DNA of 64,000 bases from Halomonas aestuarii (GTDB taxonomy: Bacteria > Pseudomonadota > Gammaproteobacteria > Pseudomonadales > Halomonadaceae), in contig NZ_CP018139.1 of the NCBI RefSeq assembly GCF_001886615.1, positions 2,418,001 to 2,482,000 of the forward strand, in the 5' to 3' direction. Numbering within the stretch: the first letter of the stretch is position 1; each line of letters opens with the position of its first letter. Below the pieces are notes generated by a model. The model saw nothing but the letters and a program-made list of their open reading frames with translations, did not search any database and had not been told where the DNA came from. This document shows, piece by piece, positions 7,938 through 16,714 of this stretch. Position numbers and translations under genes: made by a program.

Positions 7938-9370
7938 CAGCGGGTGCCTCCTAGGAAACGGCTGTCACGTTCGATGGCGATATCATCCTCCAGGGCGGTC
8001 ACGCGCAGCAGGATGTCGTGGCTGGGGCGCTCGATGACGTCCGGGCTGACGGTGGCCTCCACCACAAGCTGGCGGGACTCGCCGGCGGGGACGCTGACCT
8101 CGTGGGTGTCCAGGCGCAGGCCCGGCAGCCCCTCCGCCTCGAGGCGATAGACATGGTCGCGACTGTCGAGGTTGCGCACGGTCATGGTGTAGACGTTGCT
8201 GATCTCACCCTCATCGGTCATCTGGTACAGCTGGTTGCGCTCGCGCTCCACGTCGAGTCCGAGTGGCGTGCGGTCCGTCACCGCCCAGGCGAACACACCG
8301 ATCATCACCAGCAGGGCGGCCAGGTAGCCCATCAGGCGGGGGCGCAGGATGTGCGTCGGCTTGCCCTCCAGGGCGTTCTCGGTGGTGTAGCGGATCAGCC
8401 CTCGCGGGTAGCCCATCTTGTCCATCACGCTGTCGCAGGCATCGATGCAGGCCGCGCAGGTGATGCACTCGTACTGCAGGCCGTCGCGGATGTCGATGCC
8501 GGTAGGGCACACCTGCACGCAGAGGTCGCAGTCGATGCAGTCGCCGTGGCCGGCCTCGCGGGCCTGCTCGTGGCCGAGGCTCTTCTTGCGCGGCCCGCGG
8601 GGTTCGCCGCGGTCGCGGTCGTAGGAGACGATCAGGGTGTCGCGGTCGAACATCACCGACTGGAAGCGTGCGTAGGGGCACATGTAGATGCAGACCTGCT
8701 CGCGCAGCCAGCCGGCGTTGAGGTAGGTGAAGACCAGGAAGAAGCCCACCCAGAAGAAGGACCAGCCATGGGCCTCGAGGGTCGGCAGTTCCACCACCAG
8801 GTCACGGATCGGGGTGAAGTAGCCGACGAAGGTGACGCCCGTGGCCAGGGCGATCAGCAGCCAGGCCGCGTGCTTGGCGCCCTTGCGCCAGAGCTTGTCG
8901 AGTGTCATCGACTGCCGGTCGAGTTTGATTCGCCGGTTGCGCCCCCCCTCGAGGCGATGCTCGAACCAGATGAACAGGAAGGTCCAGACGCTCTGCGGAC
9001 AGGTGTAGCCGCACCAGACGCGTCCGGCGAAGACCGTGATGAAGAACAGGCCGAAGGCGCAGATGATCAAGAGCCAGGAGAGCAGCATGAACTCCTGGGG
9101 GTAGAAGGTCGCCGAGAAGATGTGGAACTCCCGACCCGGGAGGTCGAACCAGATGGCCGGCCGGTCGCCCCAGGGCACCCAAGGCAGCAGGAAGAAGGCC
9201 AGCATGAGGCCCCAGTTGGACGCACGGCGCAGGCGCTGGAAGAACCCCTTGATTTCGCGCACGTAGATGTGCCGCCGGCTGGCGTACATGTGCTGGGTGA
9301 CCGCCTCGTTCGGCGTGTGGTGCTTCACGGGATCCGGGGTGACATCGTGGGTCGGGATCTTCTCGCTCAT
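7937..9370 (-). CDS. ccoG: Cytochrome c oxidase accessory protein CcoG (RdxA/FixG), polyferredoxin
   Basis: A 477-residue membrane protein with several helices, including the VWCGYTCPQSVWTFLFIW segment of NapH/FixG proteins. Two ferredoxin-like [4Fe-4S] motifs follow (CIDCDLCVQVCPTG and CITCAACIDACDSVMD), then a C-terminal immunoglobulin-like FixG domain. It acts as a Cu2+ reductase during cbb3 biogenesis. The start is taken at 9370 (MSEKIPTHDV); the frame runs open further upstream but without family similarity. It is 139 bases downstream of ccoP, separated by a hairpin, and starts the ccoGHIS-TauE run. Confidence 0.95.
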   Translation of the reverse strand: MSEKIPTHDVTPDPVKHHTPNEAVTQHMYASRRHIYVREIKGFFQRLRRASNWGLMLAFFLLPWVPWGDRPAIWFDLPGREFHIFSATFYPQEFMLLSWLLIICAFGLFFITVFAGRVWCGYTCPQSVWTFLFIWFEHRLEGGRNRRIKLDRQSMTLDKLWRKGAKHAAWLLIALATGVTFVGYFTPIRDLVVELPTLEAHGWSFFWVGFFLVFTYLNAGWLREQVCIYMCPYARFQSVMFDRDTLIVSYDRDRGEPRGPRKKSLGHEQAREAGHGDCIDCDLCVQVCPTGIDIRDGLQYECITCAACIDACDSVMDKMGYPRGLIRYTTENALEGKPTHILRPRLMGYLAALLVMIGVFAWAVTDRTPLGLDVERERNQLYQMTDEGEISNVYTMTVRNLDSRDHVYRLEAEGLPGLRLDTHEVSVPAGESRQLVVEATVSPDVIERPSHDILLRVTALEDDIAIERDSRFLGGTR

Positions 9371-9462
9371 GGCAGGCTCACGGCTGGCAAGGAGGGGCAG
9401 CGCCGGGAAGGAGGGCCGCTGCGGGTGGGCGTCATTGTATCGGGGCGGCCGCGGAACGAGAA

Positions 9463-9487
9463 AGGGTGCGACCGGAGGCCGCACCCT
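9463..9487 (-). terminator. Hairpin after ccoP
   Basis: An 8-bp stem (AGGGTGCG/CGCACCCT, 9-base loop) lies between ccoP and ccoG. In the direction of ccoNOQP transcription it is followed by TTTCTCGTT. The tail is weak, so it may attenuate or stabilise the mRNA rather than stop it fully. Confidence 0.55.
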
Positions 9488-9509
9488 GTTTCATGCCGAT
9501 GGCCGTGCC

Positions 9510-10439
9510 TCAGTCCTGTCGGCTCAGGCTGTAGACGTAGGCCGCGACGAGGTGGACCTTGTCCTCGCCGATGTAGGCCGCCTGCGCCGGCATGTGGCCG
9601 TTGCGGCCGTTGCGCAGGGTCTGGCGCACCGAATCGGCCAGCGACTGGCCGGGGGCCCGATAGAGCCAGGCATCGTCGGTCAGGTTGGGCGCGCCCAGGG
9701 CCTGGTTGCCGGTGCCGTCGGGCATGTGGCAGGCGGCACACACCGAGGCGAAGACGCTGGCGCCCTGCTCGGCGCGCTCGGCTTCCTCGGCGTTGCCGGA
9801 GAGCGAGAGCACGTGCTGGGTCACGTTCTCGATGTTCTCGCTGCCCAGCTGCTGCCAGGAGGGCATCAGGCCGTTACGCCCGTTGTTGAGGGTCTGGACG
9901 ATGTTCTCCGGCGCCCCGCCGTAGAGCCAGGCGTCGTCGGTCAGGTTGGGGAAGCCGTAGCCGCCCTGGGCGTTGGAGCCGTGGCAGATCGCGCAGTTGT
10001 TGAGGAAGATGCGCTCGGCGACCTGCATGGCCTCGCCGTCCTGGGACAGCTCCGGGATCGGCACCTCCTGGTACTGGGCGAAGATCGGTGCGAAGCGTTC
10101 CTCGGCGCGGGCGACCTCCTCCTCCCACTGGCTCTCCTGGCTCCAGCCCAGCAGGCCGGCGAAGTTGCCGAGGCCGGGGTAGAGCAGCAGGTAGCTCAGC
10201 GCGAAGATCACGGTGACGACGTAGAGCTGGAACCACCAGCGCGGCAGCGGGTTGTCGTACTCCTCGATCCCGTCGGCGGCGTGGCCCGTGGTGTCGACGT
10301 TGCCCTGAGCATCCGGGGTCTTGTCGGTCTTGCGGTTGGCGAAGAGCAGCCAGAAGGCAATGCCGATCGTGCCCAGCGTGATGACGATGATCCAGGCGCT
10401 CCAGAAGCTGGAAAGGGAGTCACCCCAAAAATTGTTCAT
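9510..10439 (-). CDS. ccoP: cbb3-type cytochrome c oxidase subunit III (dihaem cytochrome c CcoP)
   Basis: The 309-residue protein has two N-terminal membrane helices linked by a cytoplasmic loop, a periplasmic domain, and two class I haem c sites. These are CAICH at C149/C152/H153 and CAACH at C234/C237/H238. Each is followed by a distal Met ligand (GLMPSW and GHMPAQ). It passes electrons from soluble cytochrome c to CcoO. The start overlaps ccoQ by four bases. Length is that of CcoP. Confidence 0.97.
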   Translation of the reverse strand: MNNFWGDSLSSFWSAWIIVITLGTIGIAFWLLFANRKTDKTPDAQGNVDTTGHAADGIEEYDNPLPRWWFQLYVVTVIFALSYLLLYPGLGNFAGLLGWSQESQWEEEVARAEERFAPIFAQYQEVPIPELSQDGEAMQVAERIFLNNCAICHGSNAQGGYGFPNLTDDAWLYGGAPENIVQTLNNGRNGLMPSWQQLGSENIENVTQHVLSLSGNAEEAERAEQGASVFASVCAACHMPDGTGNQALGAPNLTDDAWLYRAPGQSLADSVRQTLRNGRNGHMPAQAAYIGEDKVHLVAAYVYSLSRQD

Positions 10440-10648
10440 GTGTTCCTCTCTCCCTTGTCGTGTCGGGAATCGGCCTCGCGGGAGGCACTCTGGTCACGGT
10501 TCGGCTGCTCATCCTCGTCGGCGAAGGGCAGGTTGGCCGCCTCGTCGAAGTCCGGCTTGCGTCGCTTCGAGTAGGCCCACAGCGTGAGCCCCGCGAAGGC
10601 GATGATCAGCAGGATGATGATCACCCCGTTGACGGTCCCGTTATCCAT
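10436..10648 (-). CDS. ccoQ: cbb3-type cytochrome oxidase subunit IV (CcoQ/FixQ)
   Basis: A 70-residue protein with a single membrane helix (VIIILLIIAFAGLTLWAYS) followed by KRRKPDFDEAANLPF, the CcoQ signature. It stabilises the assembled oxidase. It is two bases downstream of the ccoO stop and overlaps ccoP by four bases (ATGA). Confidence 0.94.
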   Translation of the reverse strand: MDNGTVNGVIIILLIIAFAGLTLWAYSKRRKPDFDEAANLPFADEDEQPNRDQSASREADSRHDKGERNT

Positions 10649-10650
10649 GG

Positions 10651-11259
10651 TCAGCGCGAATCCTTGAGCACGGTACCGAGCTGCTGCAGGTAGGCGACCA
10701 GCGCGGTGATCTCGCGCTCGCCGCGGACCGCCTCGCTGGCACCGGCAATCTGCTCGTCGGTGTAGGGCACGCCCAGCGTCTGCATGGCGCGCATCTCGTC
10801 GTCGATGCGCTCCCCGCTCAGGGTGTTCTCGAACAGCCAGGGGTAGGCGGGCATGATCGACTCCGGCACCACGTCACGCGGGTTGTAGAGGTGGGCGCGG
10901 TGCCAGTCGTCGCTATAGCGGCCACCGACCCGGGCCAGGTCGGGCCCGGTACGCTTGGAACCCCACAGGAAGTTGTGGTCGTAGACCGACTCGCCGGCCA
11001 CGCTGTAGTGGCCATAGCGCTCGGTCTCGGCCCGGAAGGGGCGAACCATCTGGGAGTGGCAGCCGACGCAGCCCTCGCGGCGGTAGATGCCGCGGCCCGC
11101 GAGCTCCAGGGGAGAGAGGGGCTCGAGGCCCTCGACCGGTTCGGTCGTCTGCTTCTGGAAGAACAGCGGCACGATCTCGGCCAGGCCCCCGAAACTGATC
11201 ACCACCAGGATCAGTACGGCGAGCAGACCGACATTCTTTTCGACTATCTCGTGTCTCAT
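10651..11259 (-). CDS. ccoO: cbb3-type cytochrome c oxidase subunit II (CcoO)
   Basis: A 202-residue membrane-anchored monohaem cytochrome c. One N-terminal helix precedes the haem site CVGCH at C64/C67/H68, in the family context [14 protein letters not shown]. An axial Met is offered by SIMPAYPWL. It links CcoP to the CcoN active site. It lies 23 bases after ccoN. Length and motifs are canonical. Confidence 0.97.
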   Translation of the reverse strand: MRHEIVEKNVGLLAVLILVVISFGGLAEIVPLFFQKQTTEPVEGLEPLSPLELAGRGIYRREGCVGCHSQMVRPFRAETERYGHYSVAGESVYDHNFLWGSKRTGPDLARVGGRYSDDWHRAHLYNPRDVVPESIMPAYPWLFENTLSGERIDDEMRAMQTLGVPYTDEQIAGASEAVRGEREITALVAYLQQLGTVLKDSR

Positions 11260-11282
11260 TGGTGTCTCGTTCCCTGGTTGGC

Positions 11283-12707
11283 TCAGGCAGTCTGCGGAAT
11301 CGGCTGACGGGCGCCTTCACCGTGCCGGACGGTCATGAAGACGTTGAAGGCCATGATCAGCATGCCGGCCACCCAGCACAGGCCACCGATCAGGCGCACG
11401 ATGTAGCCCGGGCCGCTGGCCTCGACGGATTCGACGAAGGTGTACATCAGGGTGCCGTCGGCGTTCACGGCGCGCCACATCAGGCCCTGCAGGATGCCGT
11501 TCACCCACATGGCGGCGATGTAGAGCACGGTGCCGATGGTGGCCAGCCAGAAGTGCACGGCGATCATCCCCACCGAGTACATCTCGGTCCGTCCGAACAG
11601 GCGCGGGATCAGGTGGTACATGGAGCCGATGGTGATCATCGCCACCCAGCCCAGGGCGCCGGCATGCACGTGGCCGATGGTCCAGTCAGTGTAGTGGGAG
11701 AGCGCGTTGACGGTCTTCACTGCCATCATCGGGCCCTCGAAGGTGGACATGCCGTAGAAGGAGAGGGCGACCACCAGGAAGCGCAGGGTCGGGTCGGTGC
11801 GCAGCTTATGCCACGCCCCGGAGAGGGTCATCATGCCGTTGATCATGCCGCCCCAGGAGGGAGCCAGCAGGATGATCGACAGCACCATGCCGAGCGACTG
11901 GGTCCAGTTGGGCAGGGCGGTGTAGTGCAGGTGGTGCGGGCCGGCCCACATGTAGACCATGATCAGCGCCCAGAAGTGGACGATGGAGAGGCGGTAGGAG
12001 TAGACCGGGCGCTCGGCCTGCTTGGGGACGAAGTAGTACATCATCCCGAGGAAGCCGGCGGTCAGGAAGAAGCCCACCGCGTTGTGGCCGTACCACCACT
12101 GGGTCATCGCATCGATGGCGCCGGAGTAGAGGGAGACGGAGTAGGTCGCGGTCACCGGGATGGAGGCGCTGTTGACGATGTGCAGCACGGCCACGGTGAT
12201 GATGAAGGCCGCGAAGAACCAGTTCGCCACGTAGATGTGGGAGGTCTTGCGCAGCTTGATGGTCCCCAGGAAGACGACGGCATAGCTGATCCAGACCACG
12301 GCCAGCAGGATGTCGATCGGCCACTCGAGCTCGGCGTACTCCTTGGTGCTGGTGAGGCCCAGCGGCAGGGTGACCACCGCAGACAGGATCACCGCCTGCC
12401 AGCCCCAGAAGGTGAAGGCGGCCAGCTTGTCCGAGAACAGCCGCACCTGGCAGGTTCGCTGCACGACGTAGTAGGAGGTGGCAAACAGCGCCGAGCCGCC
12501 GAAGGCGAAGATCACGGCGTTGGTGTGGAGGGGGCGCAGTCGGCCGAAGCTTGTCCACGGCAGTCCCAGGTTCAGTTCCGGCCATACCAGCTGCGAGGCG
12601 ATGATGACACCGAGGGCCATGCCCACGATGCCCCACACCACCGTCATGATCGCGAACTGCCGAACTACCTTGTAGTTGTAGGTCGGGTGTTCAAATGCTG
12701 TGCTCAT
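11283..12707 (-). CDS. ccoN: cbb3-type cytochrome c oxidase subunit I (CcoN)
   Basis: The catalytic haem-copper subunit, 474 residues and about 12 membrane helices. It reduces O2 with high affinity and pumps protons. Visible histidine motifs include [14 protein letters not shown] (low-spin haem), [13 protein letters not shown] (CuB and cross-link region) and [11 protein letters not shown], all typical of CcoN. The start is placed at 12707 ([15 protein letters not shown]). The frame is open for another 85 codons upstream but crosses a likely promoter and the start of a divergent gene. First gene of ccoNOQP. Confidence 0.97.
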   Translation of the reverse strand: MSTAFEHPTYNYKVVRQFAIMTVVWGIVGMALGVIIASQLVWPELNLGLPWTSFGRLRPLHTNAVIFAFGGSALFATSYYVVQRTCQVRLFSDKLAAFTFWGWQAVILSAVVTLPLGLTSTKEYAELEWPIDILLAVVWISYAVVFLGTIKLRKTSHIYVANWFFAAFIITVAVLHIVNSASIPVTATYSVSLYSGAIDAMTQWWYGHNAVGFFLTAGFLGMMYYFVPKQAERPVYSYRLSIVHFWALIMVYMWAGPHHLHYTALPNWTQSLGMVLSIILLAPSWGGMINGMMTLSGAWHKLRTDPTLRFLVVALSFYGMSTFEGPMMAVKTVNALSHYTDWTIGHVHAGALGWVAMITIGSMYHLIPRLFGRTEMYSVGMIAVHFWLATIGTVLYIAAMWVNGILQGLMWRAVNADGTLMYTFVESVEASGPGYIVRLIGGLCWVAGMLIMAFNVFMTVRHGEGARQPIPQTA

Positions 12708-12801
12708 GTCAGGTTCCCATCGAACGCGGTTTGGGGGTGTCCCGCGGCATTCTGCCTCGGGGTGACCTCCGCAGGATGATGCAGGTCTATAACCAAGACT
12801 G

Positions 12802-12830
12802 ATTCTAGCGCAGGCGCACGACAAGCTGAA
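12802..12830 (-). promoter_or_regulatory. Probable sigma70 promoter of ccoNOQP
   Basis: On the minus strand TAGAAT (12807-12802) lies 17 bases from TTCAGC (12830-12825), about 90 bases before the ccoN start. I looked for an FNR box at −41.5 and found none. Oxygen control of this operon is therefore not shown by the sequence. Confidence 0.5.
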
Positions 12831-12849
12831 CACGCCAATGTATTGATTT

Positions 12850-13593
12850 ATGAACTCGAGGAGACGGGAATTGTCGGACCATTTTTGTCGGGATTTACCT
12901 CGGATCGACCGGGAAACTCTGGTCCGACGGCTGCTGGAAGGCGACCAGGGACACTGGGACATCGACGGTCTGGGTCCGCTGGACGTGCGCGGAGAATGTC
13001 GCGTCGGGCGATTGCTGCTCGCCCATGGCGCCGGTGCGGGTCAGGATTCAACTTTTATGCAACGGTTGCGTGAGGCCCTCGCCGCCGTCGGGGTCCAGAC
13101 GCTGGCCATCGAGTTCGACTACCTGCGGACGATGCGTCGCGAGGGGCGTCGCCGCCCCCCGTCGAAGGTCGAACGTCTGGTCGAGGAGCTTGCGCGGTGG
13201 TGCGACAGTGTGTCGCACCACGCCCTGTCGCCGCCCTGGCTGGGCGGCAAGTCCATGGGCGGTCGCGTCGCCAGCATGCTGGCGGCACGGGACGGTGCCC
13301 GAGGCCTGGTGCTGTGCGGCTATCCCTTCCATCCCCCCGGCAAGCCCGAGCGACTCCGCCTCGCCCACTGGCCGTTGCTCGAGTGCCCGACGCTGGTGGT
13401 GCAGGGCACCCGGGATCCGTTCGGCACCCGCGAGGAGGTGGCCGGCTACGACCTGCCCGAGGGGGTGCACCTGCACTGGCTCGAGGCGGGCGATCATGAC
13501 TGGAGGCCGACGCGTGCGTCGGGTCGAGATCAGGCCGGGCTGATCGCCGAGGCCTCGGCCGAAATCGCCGCCTTCATGGCCGCGCATTCCTGA
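12850..13593 (+). CDS. Alpha/beta hydrolase, KANL3/Tex30-like family
   Basis: This protein of up to 247 residues has an alpha/beta hydrolase core: [16 protein letters not shown] (oxyanion region), the nucleophile elbow GGKSMGGR, an Asp in GTRDPFGTR, and a His in GDHDWRP. Such proteins are conserved single-domain hydrolases of unknown substrate. The ATG at 12850 has no ribosome site. An in-frame TTG at 12871 is preceded by GAGGAGA at ideal spacing and is a likely alternative start, giving 240 residues. It is transcribed divergently from ccoN and precedes the tRNA array. No specific function can be given. Confidence 0.8.
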   Translation: MNSRRRELSDHFCRDLPRIDRETLVRRLLEGDQGHWDIDGLGPLDVRGECRVGRLLLAHGAGAGQDSTFMQRLREALAAVGVQTLAIEFDYLRTMRREGRRRPPSKVERLVEELARWCDSVSHHALSPPWLGGKSMGGRVASMLAARDGARGLVLCGYPFHPPGKPERLRLAHWPLLECPTLVVQGTRDPFGTREEVAGYDLPEGVHLHWLEAGDHDWRPTRASGRDQAGLIAEASAEIAAFMAAHS

Positions 13594-13683
13594 AACCCGC
13601 GTGCCGCGGGCGATGTGGCCAAGTGGATGAAAGGGCGGCGATTCTTTCCCGCTCATCGCGCCGTTGCCGCGATGCAAAAAGCG

Positions 13684-13711
13684 TTGACATTGGTCGGGCC
13701 CCCTGTAGAAT
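13684..13711 (+). promoter_or_regulatory. Strong sigma70 promoter of the Val/Asp tRNA array
   Basis: Consensus TTGACA (13684-13689) and TAGAAT (13706-13711) are 16 bases apart. They are followed by a GC-rich stretch (GCAGCGCCA) resembling stringently controlled discriminators. The first tRNA begins about 19 bases after the −10 box. Confidence 0.88.
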
Positions 13712-13729
13712 GCAGCGCCACGTGACCGG

Positions 13730-13805
13730 GGGTGGTTAGCTCAGCTGGGAGAGCACCAGCCTTACAAGCTGGGGGTCACAGGTTCGAACCCTGTACCACC
13801 CACCA
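13730..13805 (+). tRNA. tRNA-Val (anticodon TAC)
   Basis: A 76-base cloverleaf with acceptor GGGTGGT/ACCACCC, discriminator A and encoded CCA. Anticodon arm CCAGC-CTTACAA-GCTGG gives TAC. T-loop GGTTCGAACC is present. First of five tRNAs in the array. Confidence 0.97.
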
Positions 13806-13847
13806 TTGCCGCGGCAATGCCCGATCATGTTGCAGGAAGATCACAGC

Positions 13848-13924
13848 GGACCGGTAGTTCAGTTGGTTAGAATGCCGGCCTGTCACGCCGGAGGTCGCGG
13901 GTTCGAGTCCCGTCCGGTCCGCCA
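13848..13924 (+). tRNA. tRNA-Asp (GTC), copy 1
   Basis: A 77-base cloverleaf with acceptor GGACCGG/CCGGTCC, discriminator G and encoded CCA. The anticodon loop CTGTCAC gives GTC. Identical to the two other tRNA-Asp copies in this array. A small palindrome (ATTGCCGCGGCAAT, 13805-13818) just upstream may mark processing between tRNAs. Confidence 0.97.
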
Positions 13925-13955
13925 GCATCATCTTCCCCGTCGCAGGTCATCTTGC

Positions 13956-14032
13956 GGACCGGTAGTTCAGTTGGTTAGAATGCCGGCCTGTCACGCCGGA
14001 GGTCGCGGGTTCGAGTCCCGTCCGGTCCGCCA
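13956..14032 (+). tRNA. tRNA-Asp (GTC), copy 2
   Basis: Same 77-base sequence as copy 1, including CCA; separated from it by 31 unrelated bases. Confidence 0.97.
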
Positions 14033-14072
14033 TGATGGCATGAGACAGCAGTAAAAAGTTGCAGTAACGCGT

Positions 14073-14149
14073 GGGTGATTAGCTCAGTTGGTTAGAGCAC
14101 CAGCCTCACATGCTGGGGGTCACTGGTTCGAATCCGGTATCACCCACCA
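14073..14149 (+). tRNA. tRNA-Val (anticodon CAC)
   Basis: A 77-base cloverleaf with acceptor GGGTGAT/ATCACCC, discriminator A and encoded CCA. Anticodon arm CCAGC-CTCACAT-GCTGG gives CAC, which reads GTG, the favoured Val codon at high GC. It differs from the TAC isoacceptor by a base-pair change in the acceptor stem and in the D-loop. Confidence 0.95.
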
Positions 14150-14152
14150 CGC

Positions 14153-14229
14153 GGACCGGTAGTTCAGTTGGTTAGAATGCCGGCCTGTCACGCCGGAGGT
14201 CGCGGGTTCGAGTCCCGTCCGGTCCGCCA
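14153..14229 (+). tRNA. tRNA-Asp (GTC), copy 3
   Basis: Identical to copies 1 and 2. Only three bases separate it from the preceding tRNA-Val. Confidence 0.97.
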
Positions 14230-14247
14230 TCTGCACACGAATTCTTC

Positions 14248-14283
14248 AGCCCCGAGGCCCTTCCGGTCTCGGGGCTGTTTCGT
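14248..14283 (+). terminator. Terminator of the tRNA array
   Basis: A 9-bp stem (AGCCCCGAG/CTCGGGGCT, 11-base loop) followed by GTTTCGTTGTT, 18 bases after the last tRNA. Confidence 0.85.
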
Positions 14284-14415
14284 TGTTCCCCGGTTTTTCC
14301 CGGCTTCCCCTTCCTCGGCGTCTTGCCGGCATTGGCGATCAGGCTTTGCGTCCGGTACCGCGACTATCATACAGTTGTTTGAAACCGTCGCCGTTTCGAC
14401 CACGAGGAGCCTGCC

Positions 14416-16428
14416 GTGAGTGCCTACCCCCATCTCTTCCGCCCCCTGAGGGTCGGCCACCTGACGCTCCCCAACCGGGTGCTGATGGGCTCGATGCACA
14501 CCAATCTCGAGGAGGCGCCCGGCGGCTTCGAGCGGCTGGCGGCCTTCTACGCCGAGCGGGCGCGCGAGGGGGTCGGCCTGATCGTCACCGGCGGTATCGC
14601 GCCGCATCCCGAGGGGGCGGTCTTCCAGGGCGCCGCGACCCTGGAACGGCCCGAGCAGTTGGCGGATCACCGCCGCGTGGTCGAGGGCGTGCACGAGGCC
14701 GGCGGGCGCCTCTGCCTGCAGATCCTGCATGCCGGCCGCTACGCCTATACCCCAGAGCTGGTGGCGCCGTCGGCGATCCAGTCGCCGATCACGCCCTTCA
14801 TGCCGCGGGCGCTCGAGAGCGAGGAGGTCGAGTCGCGCATCGAGGCCTATGTGCGATGCGCCAGGCTGGCCCGGGAGGCCGGCTATGACGGGGTCGAGGT
14901 CATGGGCTCCGAGGGCTACCTCATCAACCAGTTCATCTGCCCCCGCACCAACCATCGCGACGACGACTGGGGCGGCAGCTTCGAGCGACGCATCCGCTTT
15001 CCCGTGGAGATCGTGCGACGCATCCGCGAGGCGGTGGGGGACGACTTCCTGCTCATCTTCCGCCTGTCGATGATCGACCTGGTGGAGGAAGGCAGCTCCC
15101 GCGACGAGGTCCTGGGGCTGGGGCGCGCCATCGAGGCCGCCGGCGCCGACGTGATCAACACCGGCATCGGCTGGCACGAGGCGCGGGTGCCGACCATCGT
15201 CACCAGCGTGCCGCGGGCCGCCTTCACCGAGGTGACGCGACGCATGAGGGCGGAGCTCGGCGTGCCGCTGATCACCACCAACCGTATCAACATGCCCGAG
15301 GTGGCCGAGCGGGTGCTGGCCGAGGGCCATGCCGACATGGTTTCCATGGCGCGTCCCTTCCTGGCCGACCCGGCCTGGGTCAGCAAGGCCGCCGCCGGGC
15401 GGCGCGACGAGATCAACACCTGCATCGCCTGCAACCAGGCCTGCCTGGACCAGGTCTTCCTGGGCCGGCTCACCTCCTGCCTGGTCAATCCCCTCGCCTG
15501 CCACGAGACGGAGCTTCCGGTCACGCCGGTCGATGCCCCGAGGGCCATCGCCGTGGTGGGCGGCGGTCCGGCGGGGCTCGCCGCGGCCGTCACCGCCGCC
15601 GGGCGTGGCCATGCGGTGACCCTCTTCGAGCGGGCCAGCGAGCTGGGCGGCCAGTTCAACCATGCACGACGGATTCCCGGCAAGGAGGAGTTCGACGAGA
15701 CACTGCGCTACTACCGGGTGATGCTCGACAAGCATGGCGTGGAGGTGCGGCTCGGCACCGAGGCGGACGTCGAGGGCCTGCGCTCGTTCGACGCGGTGGT
15801 CCTGGCCACCGGCGTGCGGCCCCGTCGCCTCGAGCTGCCGGGCATCGACCACCCGATGGTGATGAGCTACCCCGAGGCCATCACCCATCCCGAGCGGGTC
15901 GGCCCCCGGGTCGCGATCATCGGCGCCGGCGGCATCGGCTTCGATGTGGCGGAGCTGCTGACCCACGCCGGCCATGGTGCCCAGGAGGTCTCGGCCTGGT
16001 GCGACGAGTGGGGCGTGGACCTCGACCTGGCGCATCGCGGGGGCCTCAAGGCCGCGCAGTCGCCCCCGACGCCGCGTCGGGTCTTCCTCCTGCAGCGCCG
16101 GGCCTCCCGGCCCGGCAAGGGCCTCGGCAAGACCACCGGCTGGGTGCACCGGGCCTCACTCGCGCACCGCGGGGTCGAGATGATCCCTGGCTGCGAGTAC
16201 CTCGGCATCGACGACGACGGCCTGGCGCTGCGCGTCGAGGGCGAGTCGCGTCGGCTCGAGGTCGATACCGTCGTGGTCTGTGCCGGCCAGGAGCCGGTGC
16301 GGGAGCTGCTCGAGCCGCTCCAGGCGGCCGGGGTGGCCGTGCACGTCATCGGCGGCGCCGACGAGGCGGCCGAGCTCGATGCCCGGCGCGCCATCGCCCA
16401 GGGTACCCGTCTGGCCGCAGCGCTCTGA
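14416..16428 (+). CDS. fadH: NADPH-dependent 2,4-dienoyl-CoA reductase FadH
   Basis: The 670-residue enzyme reduces 2,4-dienoyl-CoA during beta-oxidation of unsaturated fatty acids. It has the full three-part layout. An Old Yellow Enzyme-like FMN TIM barrel comes first (about 1-330, with GSEGYLINQFICPRTN). The [4Fe-4S] motif CIACNQACLDQ...SC follows at about 335-360. FAD and NADPH Rossmann domains complete it, with VVGGGPAGLAAAV near 377 and IIGAGGIGFDVAELL near 500. Length matches E. coli FadH (672). Translation starts at GTG 14416, with GAGGAG seven bases ahead. A single-gene unit. Confidence 0.95.
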   Translation: MSAYPHLFRPLRVGHLTLPNRVLMGSMHTNLEEAPGGFERLAAFYAERAREGVGLIVTGGIAPHPEGAVFQGAATLERPEQLADHRRVVEGVHEAGGRLCLQILHAGRYAYTPELVAPSAIQSPITPFMPRALESEEVESRIEAYVRCARLAREAGYDGVEVMGSEGYLINQFICPRTNHRDDDWGGSFERRIRFPVEIVRRIREAVGDDFLLIFRLSMIDLVEEGSSRDEVLGLGRAIEAAGADVINTGIGWHEARVPTIVTSVPRAAFTEVTRRMRAELGVPLITTNRINMPEVAERVLAEGHADMVSMARPFLADPAWVSKAAAGRRDEINTCIACNQACLDQVFLGRLTSCLVNPLACHETELPVTPVDAPRAIAVVGGGPAGLAAAVTAAGRGHAVTLFERASELGGQFNHARRIPGKEEFDETLRYYRVMLDKHGVEVRLGTEADVEGLRSFDAVVLATGVRPRRLELPGIDHPMVMSYPEAITHPERVGPRVAIIGAGGIGFDVAELLTHAGHGAQEVSAWCDEWGVDLDLAHRGGLKAAQSPPTPRRVFLLQRRASRPGKGLGKTTGWVHRASLAHRGVEMIPGCEYLGIDDDGLALRVEGESRRLEVDTVVVCAGQEPVRELLEPLQAAGVAVHVIGGADEAAELDARRAIAQGTRLAAAL

Positions 16429-16440
16429 CGCCTCGAGGCG

Positions 16441-16466
16441 GCCCTCGCCACCGGCCCTCGCCACCG
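16441..16466. repeat. 13-bp tandem duplication after fadH
   Basis: GCCCTCGCCACCG occurs twice in direct succession (16441-16453 and 16454-16466). It lies in the 286-base gap between fadH and prkA and looks like a local slippage product. Confidence 0.8.
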
Positions 16467-16489
16467 GCCTGCGCCGACGCAGGCCCGCT

Positions 16490-16513
16490 GCCCGCCGGTC
16501 GTCTCCGGCGGGC
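16490..16513 (+). terminator. Stem-loop in the fadH-prkA gap
   Basis: A 9-bp GC-rich hairpin (GCCCGCCGG/CCGGCGGGC, loop TCGTCT) lies 62 bases after fadH. No T-tract follows (CGCGTCGTTCC), so it is only a possible terminator. The rest of the gap, to 16714, contains the unresolved prkA promoter region and no ORF that I can support. Confidence 0.4.
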
Positions 16514-16714
16514 CGCGTCGTTCCAGCGTGTAATCTCTCGAAAGATCGTCATGAACCGACGGACGTTGTCGGGCTCTGAGGAATGAGGGCTCGGGAGCGT
16601 TGACTGGTGGGCTAAACCGTTATCCGCTGATGCTGTCTACGCTGAAGAGACCCCACCCCGGCTTGTCACCACTCTGTCGAAGTGGCCGGGGAACAGGGCT
16701 TTAAGGAGGCATCG

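Noticed and set aside
12843-12856. TTGAT half-site near the ccoN/hydrolase divergent promoters as an FNR box
   Set aside because: The right half (GAACT) does not match ATCAA and the position does not fit −41.5 for either gene.
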